DNA from: Sapria himalayana
Taxonomy: Eukaryota; Streptophyta; Magnoliopsida; Malpighiales; Rafflesiaceae
DNA length: 64,000 bases
Assembly: GCA_029783825.1 (NCBI GenBank)
Contig: JAREIK010002645.1
Span: forward strand, 930,001-994,000
Direction of reading: 5' to 3'
The notes under the pieces were generated by a model. It saw only the letters and a list, made by a program, of their open reading frames with translations, searched no databases and was not told the origin of the DNA. Of the stretch, positions 24,236 to 36,639 are shown piece by piece. Position 1 is the first letter of the stretch. Every line of letters starts with the position of its first letter. Made by a program: the position numbers and the translations under genes.

Positions 24236-24944
24236 CATATTTTTTATTATTATGATTTTTATGGTATTTTTTTACTTTTATTGAACTTTTGTCATCATGT
24301 AATTTTCAAAAAGAATATTTTTTTTAAAAAAATCAATTTTTTAAAATTTCAAGTTTAAATATATTTCAATATTAGTTTGAAATATCATGGATCAATTAGT
24401 AAATATTGAATCCGTTGGGCTTTAGACTTTGTCATATCTAAAATTTATTTATAATTTAGTTATATCTAAAGTGTGTTAGTTAATTTATGCACAAACATGT
24501 CTCAAATAATAAAATAAAAAATTATGTTTTGGTATCCTAAATAAAAAATAACTATTTTATGTGACAATACCACGTAATATTTTTGCTAGGCATATTGTGT
24601 TATGTTACACCAAACACAGAGTAATTAAAAATATCTTTATTATCAAAATACAAAAAATTATATCAAAATTTGAAGAGTATTATGATTTGATGTAGTAAAA
24701 TGCATCAACTCGATTTAACTCTAGAATATTTAAAAAAATATATAAATCTCAATTTTTAAATTCCAAAACTACTATATCAAATTTGGAAGTTGATTTTTCA
24801 AGTTGAAAAATAATTTTCCTTTAAGATTTAGTATTCAAACACATTTAGCTGAAAATGGAAACAATATTTCATTCATTACTATTTTTTATAATATTTGATA
24901 CAGAAAACATTTCGAATGCACCCATCTCACATAATGTTCACATA
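24236..24944. other. AT-rich spacer, expected left end of the old CACTA element
   Basis: No gene seen. The left terminus of the CACTA element whose TNPA starts at about 24.95 kb should lie here or further left, but no CACTA-type end was found. Confidence 0.3.
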
Positions 24945-24949
24945 AAATC

Positions 24950-26610
24950 TATATATTCCAATAACATACAACAAACTTCAACCATCTGTATTGCATATAT
25001 ATTACATACATAAACTAGAATAGTGCACAAAATATTCCAACACAATATAAAATAGCTACAATGTCAAAAACAAAAACAAAAAAAAACAAGTATCACTCAT
25101 AGTCATTATGATTATTATCCTCCGAAGATTTAGATAGATCTTCATCAGAATATTGAAAAATTGATGAAGTACATGCTAACTTACACATAATTTTCTACAT
25201 CTTCAAAATCTCACATTGCATTTTATCATCTATTTTCAGTTTTTCTTTTTATCTTTTTTTTTAAAAATATATTTTCTTCAATTTGTTTTCCATCTCTTTA
25301 TTCTTGTATTGTATCTCTTGATTTTTTTTGTGCAAATTATTTTGAATTTTCTACATCTCCTCCTGTACTCACTCATCAAATAAATTATTGCAACTAGAAG
25401 AGGAAGATAATGAGTTCCAAATAAAATATAGATAAAATATTGATTATTAGCTACCAAGACTATACACTTGCCATTTTTTCAGCTCTACTCCAACAGCCTG
25501 AAGTTAAATACGTGCAACATCAATCTCATGAGCCTATGTAGATTGATATGTCACTTGAGCAGTAGTGGCAATCATATTCTCCACAGCTTCCTACAATAAT
25601 ATAATATAATATAATATTGTATTTTAGTAGAAACAAATATGACAACATAAAAAACATTGAAGGTTGTGGCATGAAACCAGCACACAGCTCTAACATCTCA
25701 CTGATATATATACTATAATTCACATCTTTAACATAAACAATTCATTGAACTAAAATAACGCATTCATAAAAAAATTACAACTCACATAACATAAATAAAT
25801 AGAAAAATAAAATTATCCATTTATAATTTCTAAAAACATGCTAACACAAAGTTAATAGTGTCGTGGCACCTTACATGGCCTCTTGCAAGGCACATTCACA
25901 ATGGTGCACCTTGCCTAAAACTATGTTTAGAAGTCCATAAATATGTGAACTTTTTTAAAGGCTATTTCATTAACTTGTATCGTACTTTTTTATAGTGGTA
26001 TTATTCTATTTTACATTAATAAAAATATATCCTAGTTATGATATGCTATTTCTCTCATTCTCTTTTTATTCAATAACATCATTCAAATCATTATAACTAA
26101 TTATTATATATAAAAAATAGTTATTTTTTACATTTGTATTTTATTTAAATATTATTTTCTTCAAGTTTATAAGTATTTTTAATTTTAAATTGTATAATTT
26201 TATATAAAGAGAATGTTGAAATTGAATTGATGACATTTTTATTAGACTTTCCATATTATATATTATTTTTATTTGATGTTAGATATAAAGAATCTTCTAA
26301 ACATCGAGAAAAAATTGAATGGAGTCATTATACTTATCGAGTCCATATATAATAACTCATGACTATTAAACAATAAAAGATAATTTACAAGGAAAATAAT
26401 TTGTCTTGTTTGGTAAAGATTTAATTTGGTAACATTTTATTAATGAAAATATTACAATTCACTTAACATAATTTAAGTAGATAATGACAAACTTATATTA
26501 TTGTCATTTGACTGCTTGTCTACAAATAATCTATCATTCTTCTTGTGCATGTACTTGAATAGCTCATTCAATATTAGTGGATTTCCTAACTCAACCTCCT
26601 AAAAATAAAT
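24950..26610 (-). pseudogene. TNPA-like (Ptta/En-Spm) remnant of the old CACTA element
   Basis: Minus-strand pieces with stops. EVELGNPLILNELFKYMHKK and FVDKQS near 26,480-26,590 match the 'family Ptta' TNPA block (length-H-Kx-FVD), GVELKKWQVYSLGS near 25,445-25,490 matches the RVYGLGS block, and a Lys/Glu/Gln-rich coiled-coil-like tail follows at 25,100-25,420. TNPA-type proteins bind subterminal repeats of CACTA elements. The gene begins right after a truncated TNPD, so the TNPD C-terminal half is missing here. Confidence 0.6.
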
Positions 26611-26679
26611 AATATTAACCAATAATATATATAAAATATTTTCATTTGAGAAATACTATTTAGCTTTGCATATTTACCC

Positions 26680-27950
26680 CAACTCCATAACTAGGAGTTG
26701 TAAAAAAATATCTAACTTATCTTTTGGGTTTCTCGGACTAGGTATGATAACACACAAAAATATATATTCATCTTTCATGAACATCGATAATGATAAATTA
26801 TATGATATAATAATCACTGGCCATTAAAAGTATTAATATCATATTTGATCAAATGGCTAAAATTCATTTATGCATAGTTATATTCTAACATTTTGACTTG
26901 TAACTACAAAAGATAAATGAAAATGATCAAAATATTTCCAAGATTAAAAATCTGAGCAATACCACATCACATCTTCTTTAGTAATACACTATTTGTGCCA
27001 ACTTATATCATTAGCGGTGACTTCATATATAAAATATTTTTATAAATGAAGAGGCAATAGAATGTAATATATTTTCTTAAAGGGAACATTTATTTTCTAC
27101 AATTTAGATGCATAATGTCCTTTATAGCGAATATAGTAATTTTATTTGCAAGTAATTGCTTCATTGTCTTTACCCTCGTATATTATGCACCCATTAATGC
27201 ATCAATAAATCTTTTTTATAGGGAAACTCAAACATTGCATTACTTTTTTGTACTATAAAAGCTATCTTTTATGATATTATTCTTTAGTAATATTTCAAAT
27301 ATGAACTCATAAATTTCATCAATACACATTTCTAAAAAATAATGTTTTGCTTTACATTAAATTTAACAATCTAGCCACCACATATAACTTTGAGTGGTCA
27401 TATGGATTGTCAGTTCAAATCTTTTGTTTTGATGCTTTTAGCATATCATAAAATTCATTTGTTTGCAAGTTTTGGGATGAGCATCTTTTAACATTTGAAT
27501 TGAAGGAATGACCAAAATATGCTTTAACATGGTTTCGTATGTATTGTTGGGATGAGCATATTTTATTGCAATATATAAATCTGTACATCTTTGTACATGT
27601 TGTTTTGTAGTTTGTTGCATAATAAGTTTTCTATATTTATATCAAACACGATAGTCTCTAACAAATCTATTTTTTACAAGATAAAATTGTATAGTGTCCA
27701 CCTATTGAAAACTTCAATTATGACATTTACAATCATTACATTGGCATCTTATTTTCATTTCATTCCATTAATTTAAAGTATTTTTTAGCAAAACCAACAA
27801 ACTTTTTAATTCCCACTAATTATCAATCAAAAACTCATCTTTTAATCTAATATTCATCCATTCATGGTCAGTTTTTATCACATTTTCCATTCCTATTATT
27901 TATAATAATAATGTATATTAAATAATAAAAATGTAGTGAATTATTAATAT
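26680..27950 (-). pseudogene. TNPD transposase remnant (tnp2 domain) of the old CACTA element
   Basis: On the minus strand, MFMKDEYIFLCVIIPSPRNP, then KDKLDIFLQLLVMEL near 26,690-26,800, is the conserved tnp2 (Transposase_21) block. The N-terminal part near 27,700-27,900 matches 56,775-56,950 of the other CACTA element base for base over long stretches ('acatttacaatcattaca', 'tagcaaaaccaa'). DUF4218 and DUF4216 are absent before TNPA starts, which points to an internal deletion. Many stops. Confidence 0.65.
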
Positions 27951-28691
27951 GTACTAAAATTGTAGTGATTGAATAGTGAAATTGCATAAATGTAAATATA
28001 TTACATGACATGTAGAGAAAGACATGAATATATAAGACTCATTGTAAAAACATCTTGTATTTTGTGGTATTTTTTATTAAATAAAAAAATTTTAGTATTT
28101 TAACAATTTATTAATTTGATTTTGAAGCTATAAATTTCACAATATAAATATGTTGTTAATTTTTTGTGTGCCTAATCTTGAAAATCTTATTTTATTACAT
28201 TATGTTGATTTTTTGGGCCTCTCGTATGGGTGTGGGGATATTAGGTTTATAGCTGCTAAGGTATTCATCATGGTAGCATGAGTGCATCATTTGATGAAGA
28301 TACTAATTAATCTTCATGTCATAAATATTAGGCATTCATTGTATCCTTGTCAACCTTAAGCTTATATTGTAAATATTTTGTTGCAATTATGTTATGTATA
28401 ATGAGGGCAAACTATCTTCTCATAGTTAACTAGATCATCAATTGATGATCCATACTATCGCAAGTAAAATAACTTGCTAGTTACTTCTCGTTCATGTTTT
28501 TTAAAATAAGATGAAAATCATTATTTTAATTATAAATTTATATATGCTAATAGATTGTAAAAATATTAAAAGAACAAGTACATTTTAATGGGATAATTCT
28601 TGTATAATATGTGGTAAAATAAGAAGCACAAATCACAAATATTGCATCTCATTATATAATATCAAAACAACTATTCTAATTAAAAACACAT
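27951..28691. other. AT-rich sequence upstream of TNPD in the old CACTA element
   Basis: No coding motif recognised. It should be the 5' part of the old CACTA element just before the inner CACTA insertion. A short GC-richer stretch at 28,200-28,290 is unexplained. Confidence 0.35.
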
Positions 28692-28701
28692 AATTATCAA
28701 T
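28692..28701 (+). repeat. Left flanking direct repeat of the inner CACTA element
   Basis: AATTATCAAT, repeated exactly at 43,228-43,237. The last three bases (AAT) are the 3-bp target-site duplication expected of a CACTA element. The match continues for ten bases. Confidence 0.8.
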
Positions 28702-29165
28702 CACTATAAGAAAAATCTCATATAACTAGGGATAATTCCCTAGCTAGATGAGTATTTTCTGTTGCTAAACGAAATATAACGACGGATTACCAACAGATCG
28801 GTTCCGTATCTAAAATATTTCTTGCTAAATTTTAGTGACGGATGTGTCCCTAGCTAAAAAGTTAGCGACAGAAAAATCACTTGCTAAAAATGACAAATTT
28901 CCTAGCTAAATTAGCAAGATAAACGATATATTCTGTCGCTAAAGAAAAATAGCACGGGATAATTCCCTATCTAAAGTGCTGGTTTATAAATTTTAGCGAT
29001 GGATATAGTCCCTAGCTAAATAAAATTAGCGACGGATTATCCTTCGTTAATTTTAATATTTCTCTAGCTAAATTAGCTAGGAAAAATTCCCTAGCTAAAT
29101 TAGAAATGGATTTTCCCCTTGCTAATTTAGCAAGGGAATTTTTCCTAGCTATTTTAATTCAAAAA
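28702..29165 (+). repeat. Left subterminal repeat region of the inner CACTA
   Basis: Dense, partly inverted copies of CCTAGCTAAAT, TTAGCGACGG and TTAGCAAGG words, several forming short hairpins (for example CTAGGGATAATTCCCTAG at 28,729-28,746). Confidence 0.8.
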
Positions 29166-29198
29166 TAATTTCAAAATTTAATTTATTTTAAAATTTGT

Positions 29199-30311
29199 TA
29201 ATTAAATAATTTAATATTTTTATATCAAATTGAATAAAAATTGAAACTATAAATAATTTATAATAAATAAAAAATAAAATTATTTAATATCTTATTCAAA
29301 TTCAATATTTTACATAATTGAAACAAAAAAATAACAAATATTTATTTTATCTTATTCATCAATGTATCTATCGACAGTGCATAAAGTATAATATATTCAT
29401 TCATTGACGGTGCTTTATCTCCCTCTGCTCCTCCGATCATCATTTTTCTACTGCGACAAAGTTGTCCGAGTCACGGCACGTAATGTCTAGTAAAAAATCC
29501 CATCACTTTTAGAAGCTTTGTATGAGGAACAATACGATATCATATTTGCAAGAAAATTAAACCACTCAATCAAATTAAAAAAAAGTTATGTTTTGATACA
29601 TATATAATCCTGCAGTATATATGTAAATATATACTTGCAATTCACTCATACATATATTACTACAATATATGTACATATAAACAGCATTATTAAGTGTACA
29701 TATAAACTGAGTACAAATATACTTAGTATATATGTACATAAAATACTGCAGTATTAATTATACGTATATACTGACTTTATTCGTATGTATATATCTCAAT
29801 AGGTGTTGTTGCTACTGCTCCCACTACTGCTCCTGCCACTACTGCCATTGCCACTGTCGCTGCCAATACCACTGCTGCTGTCGCAGCTGGCACCACCACC
29901 GCTACTGCCGAAGCTGCAATTGCCACCGTTGCTGCCACAACTGCTATTGCTGCCCGCCGTTGTGGCTGCCACCGCTGCTTCTGGTGTTGTCGCTGCTTTC
30001 TGTGCAGCTACTGCTACCACCACTACTGCCGCTGCTTTCGGTGTAGCCGCTACCTCTACCTCCTATGCTGCCGCTCCTGCTGCTGCCACTCCCACCGCTT
30101 CTGCCATCAATGCCGCTTTCACTGCCACCACTGTCATCACTGCCACTGCTACTGCTGTTAATAATAGGCTTTTACATATCTATAAAAGGTTAAAACTCTA
30201 CCCAAAAACTTCGGAGCCACACAAATATTTTTAAAGATATATAAAAAATAGTTATTATAGACATGAACAAACACAAATTAAAGTTGATTGTCATACAACT
30301 TAAACTAATAT
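29199..30311 (+). repeat. 1.1-kb tandem block, copy 1 of 3
   Basis: Starts at TTAATTAAATAATTTAATA. It holds in order an AT-rich lead, a GC-richer stretch beginning AATGTATCTATCGAC (29,361), alternating 'tatatgtacata' palindromes (29,580-29,800), an imperfect (GCN)n trinucleotide array at 29,803-30,160, and the tail 'cttttacat' to 'gtcatacaac'. The same order is kept in copies 2 and 3. Confidence 0.85.
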
Positions 30312-31360
30312 TTAATTCAATAATATAATATTTTTTATATTAAATTTAATAAAAATTGAAACTATAAATGAAAATATTAATTAAACAAAAAAAATTCATT
30401 AAATACCTTATTCTAATACAATATTTTAAATAAAAAAAATTATATTACATCTTTGTAATCAATGTATCTACTGACTGTGCATAAAGTATAATCTATCAGT
30501 GCATTAACGTTACTTTCTCTCCCTCTGCTACTCCGATCACTAACTTTCCACTACGAAAAAGCTGTCTGAATCACACTGCTTCATGTCTGTTGAAAAATCA
30601 CTTCACTTATATAAGTTTCGTATAGAAAACAATGTTGTACCACATCTATAAGAAATTCAAACCACTAAATCAAATCAAAATAAATTAAAAAAAACTATGT
30701 TTTGATAAATATATATTACTATAGAAAAAATGTATATATATATATTAGTATTTCACTTGTACATATATTACTGCAGTATTTGTATATATAAATTGCAGTA
30801 TTATGAGTATATATTTACCGAGTATATTTTTATACTCAGTATATATGTACATAAAGTATTGCAGAATTATATGTACGTATATACTAACTATATATGTACG
30901 TATATACCACATTTGTTGCTGTTCCTGTTGCTCACGATGTCGCTGCCGCTATTGCTGCTGCCGTTGATGCCGCCACTGATGCCGCTGCTGCCGCCGCCTC
31001 TACGACTACTACGCCACTACCGTTGATGCTTCTGCCACTGCCGCTGCCTCTGCTGCCTCCACTATAGCCGGTGTTGTCCATGCCGACAACACTACCGGCG
31101 CTGCTGCTGCCACTACTGTTGCAGCCACTTCTTGCGCCACTACTGCCACTACCGTGATTGCCCCTACTACCGGTGCTGCTGCCGCTACCACCGTAGCTAT
31201 CTCTGATGATAATGGGCTTTTACATACCTATAATAGGCTAAAACTCTACCCAAAAATTTTAGAGAAACACAAATATATTCACAGATATATAAAAAGAGTT
31301 ATTATAGACATTAACAAACAAAAATTACAGTTGAATGTCATACAGTTTCAACAAAATTTT
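30312..31360 (+). repeat. 1.1-kb tandem block, copy 2 of 3
   Basis: About 1,050 bp, same order of parts as copy 1: AATGTATCTACTGAC at 30,461, palindromic tract to 30,905, (GCN)n array at 30,908-31,205, then the TTTTACATACC tail. The trinucleotide array differs in length and order from copies 1 and 3. Confidence 0.85.
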
Positions 31361-32500
31361 AATTAAATAATTTAATATTTTAAAATTAAATTTACTAAAA
31401 ATAGAAACTATAAATGAAAATTTTAAATAAAAAAAATTTATTCATTAACTTATTCTAATACAATATTTTAAATAACTAAACCAAAAAAATAATAATAAAA
31501 TTATATTATATTTTATTAATCAATGTATCTATCGACTGTACATAAAGTATAATCTATCAATACATGGACGTTGCTTTCTCTTCCACTGCTCCTTTGATCA
31601 TCAACTTTTCGTTGCAAAAATGTTTTTCGAGTGATGGTGCTTCATGTTTGTTGAAATATGTCTTCACTTATATAAGCTTCGTATGGGAAACAATGCGGTA
31701 TCATATCTGTACGAAATTTAAACCACCAAATCAAATCAAAATAAATAAAAAATACCTATGTTTTGATAAATATATATTGTTGCAATAAATATGTACATAT
31801 ATACTAGCATTTTACTCGTACATATATTACTGTAGTATATGTACATTTAAACTACAATATTGTGTGTACATATATACAGAGTACATATATATACTCAGTA
31901 TATATGTACATAAAATACTATAGTATTATATGTACGTATATACTGACTATATACCTAAGTATATATCGCATATGTTGACGTTGTTGTTGCTCCAGCTACC
32001 GTTGCCGCTGTGCCGCTGCCACTGTCGATGTAGCTGTCAATGCCACTGCCACTGCTGATGTCGCTACCGCCACTACTGTTGCCACTGCTGGTGTTGCCAC
32101 TACCACCCCTACCGCCTTAGCTGCTACTGCTACTGTTGCTGATGTCGTTGCTGACGCTGTGCCACTGATGTCACTGCTTCCGGCTCTGCCACTTCCGCTG
32201 CTGCCATTGCCACTTCCGCTGCTGCCATTGCCATTTCCGCCGCCGCCGCTGCCGCCGCCGCTTCTGCCCCCGCTGCCACTTCCGCTACAGCCACTGCCGC
32301 TTCCGCTGGCACCACAACCTTCGCTGCTATCTCTGCCACTGATGTCACTGCTAACTATAGACTTTTACATACCTATAATAGGCTAAAACTCTACCCTAAA
32401 AATTTAGAGACACAAAAACATATTCACAAATATATAAAAACAAATATTATAGACATGAACAAATACAAATTAAAGTTTATTGTCATACAGCTTCACCAAA
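31361..32500 (+). repeat. 1.1-kb tandem block, copy 3 of 3
   Basis: AATGTATCTATCGAC at 31,522, palindromic tract at 31,760-31,970, (GCN)n array at 31,975-32,355, tail ending with 'gtcatacagcttca' near 32,500. Directly downstream lies the end of the TNPA-like gene. Confidence 0.85.
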
Positions 32501-32839
32501 AATCCAAAAGATGTCCAGCAATTATGTTTAGAGATAAAGAGAGTGCAAAAATAAAATGTTTTTTAGAATAATAAAGATAAGATAAGCTAGCCATCTTTTT
32601 GATAAAGTTGAAATCGGTAAATATGAGACCCATGCATTGGTAAGGCCATGGTAATGTCTGAATGCTTTGAATTATGATTTTTTTTTCTCTCACATAATGT
32701 GTCCTAGAAAGATTCATAATTTGGTTAATCAGAAAAGTAAAGAATAAAACCAGAAAAAATAAATTGAAACTTGCAAAAAAATATTATAATTTTTTACTTA
32801 ACATAGACAAAAATAATTAATAGTTTATAAATAATTCTC

Positions 32840-34711
32840 ATACTTAATCATCCTCATAATTTGTAGGGAATGCTAGCCTCTCCTATGAGGATTTCCAGCT
32901 GGATCTTGGGATGCTATCTGATGTGCCAATGATGCTAACTGGGACTCCATATAAGACATCTGCTGTTGCATTGCTTTTTAGATTTTTTTAATTTCTTGCA
33001 TTTCTTCCATCAAATTAATTATATGTTCATCCTTCTTTTTCATTTGAGTCTCCATATCTAGAATATGTTCATTTGTTTCTAGTGCTTGTTGTTCGACGAC
33101 CTCATCCACCATTGCTGTGGCAGATGAATTAAAAGCATGACTGCTACAACAAAATGTCACTCCCTTAGAGCTGATTCCGTACACTCGCTGCTTCTTTCAA
33201 CCTCCTATTGTCTTCAAATAAATTGGATCATAGTCAATTTGTTGAAGATCCATAGAACCCTCAACTTATTGATGAGTAGCTGTCACACATTCCTCCATTA
33301 GGTCCTGAGATAAAATAGAGAAAAAAACTATTCTAGATATACAAAAATAAAATAAATATTTTGCATTCCAAACAATTTTCGAAATTTACTGTAGTATTAT
33401 CAAATCTTATTAATATAATAAATTCATACAGTAATCATCTAAGACTTGTTATCAACAAACTAACCATCCACTTTTTTCACGTGCATCTTTCTATAAATCT
33501 TATAAAAATTTAGATTTCGACCCAATTCTACGGCATAGAAAATGTTTTTATTAAGTCATTCAAAAATAGATGATCAAAAAATTTAACAAAATTAATTAAA
33601 CCATGTAGAGATTTGATTTATTGAACTATCTGGAGAACCACTAAATATATAAATATTTAAAATTTTAAAATTATACCATATCTCGAGCATGCTCAATGCT
33701 CGACTTGACCCTCAATGTGTCAACAAATTCTTGTACCTAGTCCAGCTACCTCATTTCATTGATTTTTGCTAGTAATATCTGATTTTTTCTTCACATCTGG
33801 CTCCTCCCAATACTTAAGCCAGTCATGCTAGTCATCCTCGGATATAAAATAAAGCATTTCTTTCATATTCTTCAATTTATGGACAAAATCAGAATATTGT
33901 CGAGCATCTTTGATTTCTCATAATGACTTTATCTTTCCATCTAATTTGGGTGCCCTTGTGCACTGATTCTATGTATATAAAAATCATAAAGAAATTTATA
34001 TTAACAACAAGAATGTAATTATTTACTACTTGAATAATAACCAACATAATAGTTAAATAATTTGATAATTATTTTTCAATGCTTTTATTTTGTTATTTTT
34101 ACCAGAAAGACATTAAAATAGGACTCCTTTGTCGATTATGAAACTTTCTTCAAGGAGAATACTTAAAAATTAGCCATTTGCTTGAAAGAATTTATAATTA
34201 TAGTCGAACACTTATGAGATGGAATAAAATTGTACAAATAAATAAATAATATTTAAAACAAGCAAATCATAATGTTGTTAAAAAAATCACTGACAGTAAG
34301 ATCAAATTTTTTTTTCAAGTCATTTTTTTATATTTCTTTTACCTCTCCATCCATAATCTCAATTTCTAAATTTGCACTGACTATAGAGGAAGGCACAACA
34401 TTTGATGATGTCATTGGTATTATAAATGGGGGAACAATCTGTGTAAAATGTGGTGTAGAAGATAGAGATGGATCAAAAGTGTGTGCGGGAAGCACAATCG
34501 GTGGTGGGCTTACATTTGATAAAGGTGATAGTAGAGGTCTCAATGATTGTGATGGTGATAGAAATGGAGATGGTGATTGTGATGTTGAAGTCTGGATATG
34601 ATGGCTATGAGATGATACTAATTTTGCAACATGATGTAACATACTGGATGAATTTGGTTCATTTATGTGTCCACATCCACCTCCACCACGGCCATGTCCT
34701 TTAGGCACCAT
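32840..34711 (-). pseudogene. TNPA-like (Ptta/En-Spm, Transposase_24) gene of the inner CACTA
   Basis: A minus-strand multi-part gene. The first open part (34,328-34,711, 127 codons) starts MVPKGHGRGGGGCGH and is Ser/Pro-rich, like the low-complexity N-terminal part of these proteins. Middle pieces at 33,660-33,940 hold YSDFVHKLKNMKEM and DWLKYWEEPDVKKKS, typical of Transposase_24. The last part (32,978-33,184) contains RVYGISSKG followed by a Glu/Lys/Met-rich coiled coil that continues past a stop to about 32,840. Some breaks are probably introns, but stops inside conserved blocks suggest it is dead or nearly so. The family binds subterminal repeats in the nucleus and assists the TNPD transposase. 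Confidence 0.6.
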
Positions 34712-34774
34712 CTACTTTACAAAATAAAACAACGAACAAAAAATAGAGATATGATGAACAAGCATGCATTTTCG

Positions 34775-35495
34775 AATAATTTTATTTATCTATACATATA
34801 GTTATGTATAGGTATAGATATAATAAAATACATTTTCAAATACTAATATATACAAATGTATATTAAATATAAGTTATAAATTATATATTTAAATATAGTT
34901 ATGTATAAAGTTTTTATAGTAATACATATAATAAGATACAATTTTTATAATTATATGTTATTATACATATAGTATATATAGCTATAAATATTTTTATATA
35001 GTTATACATATGATTATATATAGATATATTCATACAAATAGTTATATATAAATATATAAAGTTATAAATAAATATATAGATTTACATATATGTATACATA
35101 CTTACAAATATAGTTATTTTTAATTATATAGTGTTATATAGTTATATAATTATTTAAATATAGTTATACACATATAGTTAAATATAATGTTGTATATTAT
35201 TATACATGTAATTATAAATATAGTTACATGTGGTTATACATATAATTTCACATATAGTTATACTTATATTTATACATGTATGTATATATATTTATTTGTA
35301 TAATTTTATATATCTATACATATAGTTATGTATAGGTATAGATATAGTAAAATATATTTTTTAATACTAATATATACAAATGTATATTAAATATAAGATG
35401 TAAATTATATATTTAAATATAGTTATGTATGAAACTTTTATAGTAATACATATAGTCAAAGACAATTATTTATAGTTATATGTTTTTATACATTT
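34775..35495. repeat. AT-rich tract with a roughly 190-bp direct duplication
   Basis: 34,779-34,970 and 35,309-35,490 are near-identical direct repeats ('ctatacatatagttatgtat' and onward through 'tatttaaatatagttatgta'), about 530 bp apart. The stretch between is made of 'agttata' / 'tatagttatac' words. It lies just beside the ARF retrocopy. Confidence 0.75.
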
Positions 35496-36365
35496 GGGAT
35501 CCAATGGCAAAAAGACACAAAACAGAAAACAAAAAAGTTCGACTTACAACATATTAGAACAAAATAAATGTGGTCTTGTATTTCAGGCATGCAATTTATA
35601 AATATAAATACAATTTGAATCCCCTTGAAAATAGATGATATCATCCACATAACATAATAAAACTCAAGACCCTCGTACATGCAAAGATTAGATCCACATC
35701 CATATATGTCAACAAAGTTTGCCTCATCCTGCTTAAATTGTTTATGACTTGCTGGCAATATAATTGGAAAGCCAATCAAGACCCTCGTACAAGCCCTCGC
35801 CAAAGGTAGCACAGGTGCTCTGAATGTGCCAATGGCATTGGAGAAAAGAGTGAAGTCCTAGCTTGTCAGTAATTTTAGTTGCATTCATCGCATTAGGAAG
35901 ATCTTGCTTATTGGCAAACACCAGCAAAACTACATCTCGAAGCTTTTCCTTGTTTAGCTTCCTATGCAACTCATCTCTGGCTTCAACTACTTGATCTCTG
36001 TCATTGCTGTCCACCACAAATATGAGACATTGGGTATTTTGGAAGTAATCCCTCCAGAAAGGGCAAATCTTGTCTTGACCCCTAATATCTCACATAGTAA
36101 AATTGATATTTTTGTATTTAACAGTCTTTACATTGAAGACAATAGTAGGAATTTTGGTGACAATTTCACCAAGCTTCAACTTATACAAAATGATTGTCTT
36201 TCCACCAGCAATAAGTCCTAGCATCAAAATCCTCATCTCCTTGTTGGCATATAGCCTACTGAACAACTTTGTGAACATAAATCTCATTTCTTCCACTAAA
36301 TCTCAAATCCTTTGTCATATGGCAGTAAAGAGATCTGATGAGAAAAAGAAACAAAATCAATAGAC
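35496..36365 (-). other. Probable full extent of the ARF retrocopy with UTR sequence
   Basis: The less AT-rich sequence continues about 245 bp past the ARF stop and about 70 bp before its start. These parts look like 3' and 5' UTR carried by a spliced mRNA. No clear poly-A tail remains at the left edge and no convincing target-site duplication was found. Confidence 0.5.
35742..36296 (-). pseudogene. ADP-ribosylation factor (ARF1-type) processed pseudogene
   Basis: 185 codons on the minus strand, collinear with a plant ARF1 small GTPase (about 181 residues) without introns, so it is a retrocopy. ARF1 normally drives COPI coat assembly on Golgi membranes. Seen here: [18 protein letters not shown] at the N-terminus, a P-loop changed to GLIAGGKT (Asp and Ala replaced), a TGA stop at 36,090-36,092 in place of the Trp before the D-x-x-G-Q switch II motif (now D-I-R-G-Q), an intact NKQD guanine motif, and C-A-T followed by Phe instead of Ser. 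The N-terminal MG needed for myristoylation is missing. Unlike its surroundings it is not AT-extreme. It lies between TNPA and the right ends of the inner CACTA element, either captured by it or inserted into it. Confidence 0.9.
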
Positions 36366-36417
36366 CTCAAGAGATGGTCACCATAGAGGGAGGTCAAGCT
36401 CTATATGTTCTTATACC

Positions 36418-36607
36418 TCTAGTATACATAATTTTAAAAAAAGTTATATATAGTTAAACATATAATTATATATGTTTAACTATTGATGTTAGTATTGATA
36501 TTATAGTTATATAGTTATATAATTATATAGGTCAACCTCTAGATGTTTAACTATTGATGTTACATAATTTAAAAAAAAGTTATATATAGTTAAACATATA
36601 ATTATAT
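36418..36607. repeat. Roughly 65-bp direct repeat pair
   Basis: 36,426-36,495 and 36,550-36,607 share 'agttatatatagttaaacat' and onward. Between them 'gtttaactattgatgtta' is also repeated. Part of the AT-rich patchwork between the ARF retrocopy and the copia gag fragment. Confidence 0.7.
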
Positions 36608-36639
36608 ATAGTAAAGAGATGGTCCTTCATAAATCTAAC

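Noticed and set aside
29732..32386. Poly-Ala, poly-Leu/Pro and Cys/His-rich open frames
   Set aside because: Every frame of an imperfect (GCN)n trinucleotide array stays open. The frames are not conserved between the three repeat copies.
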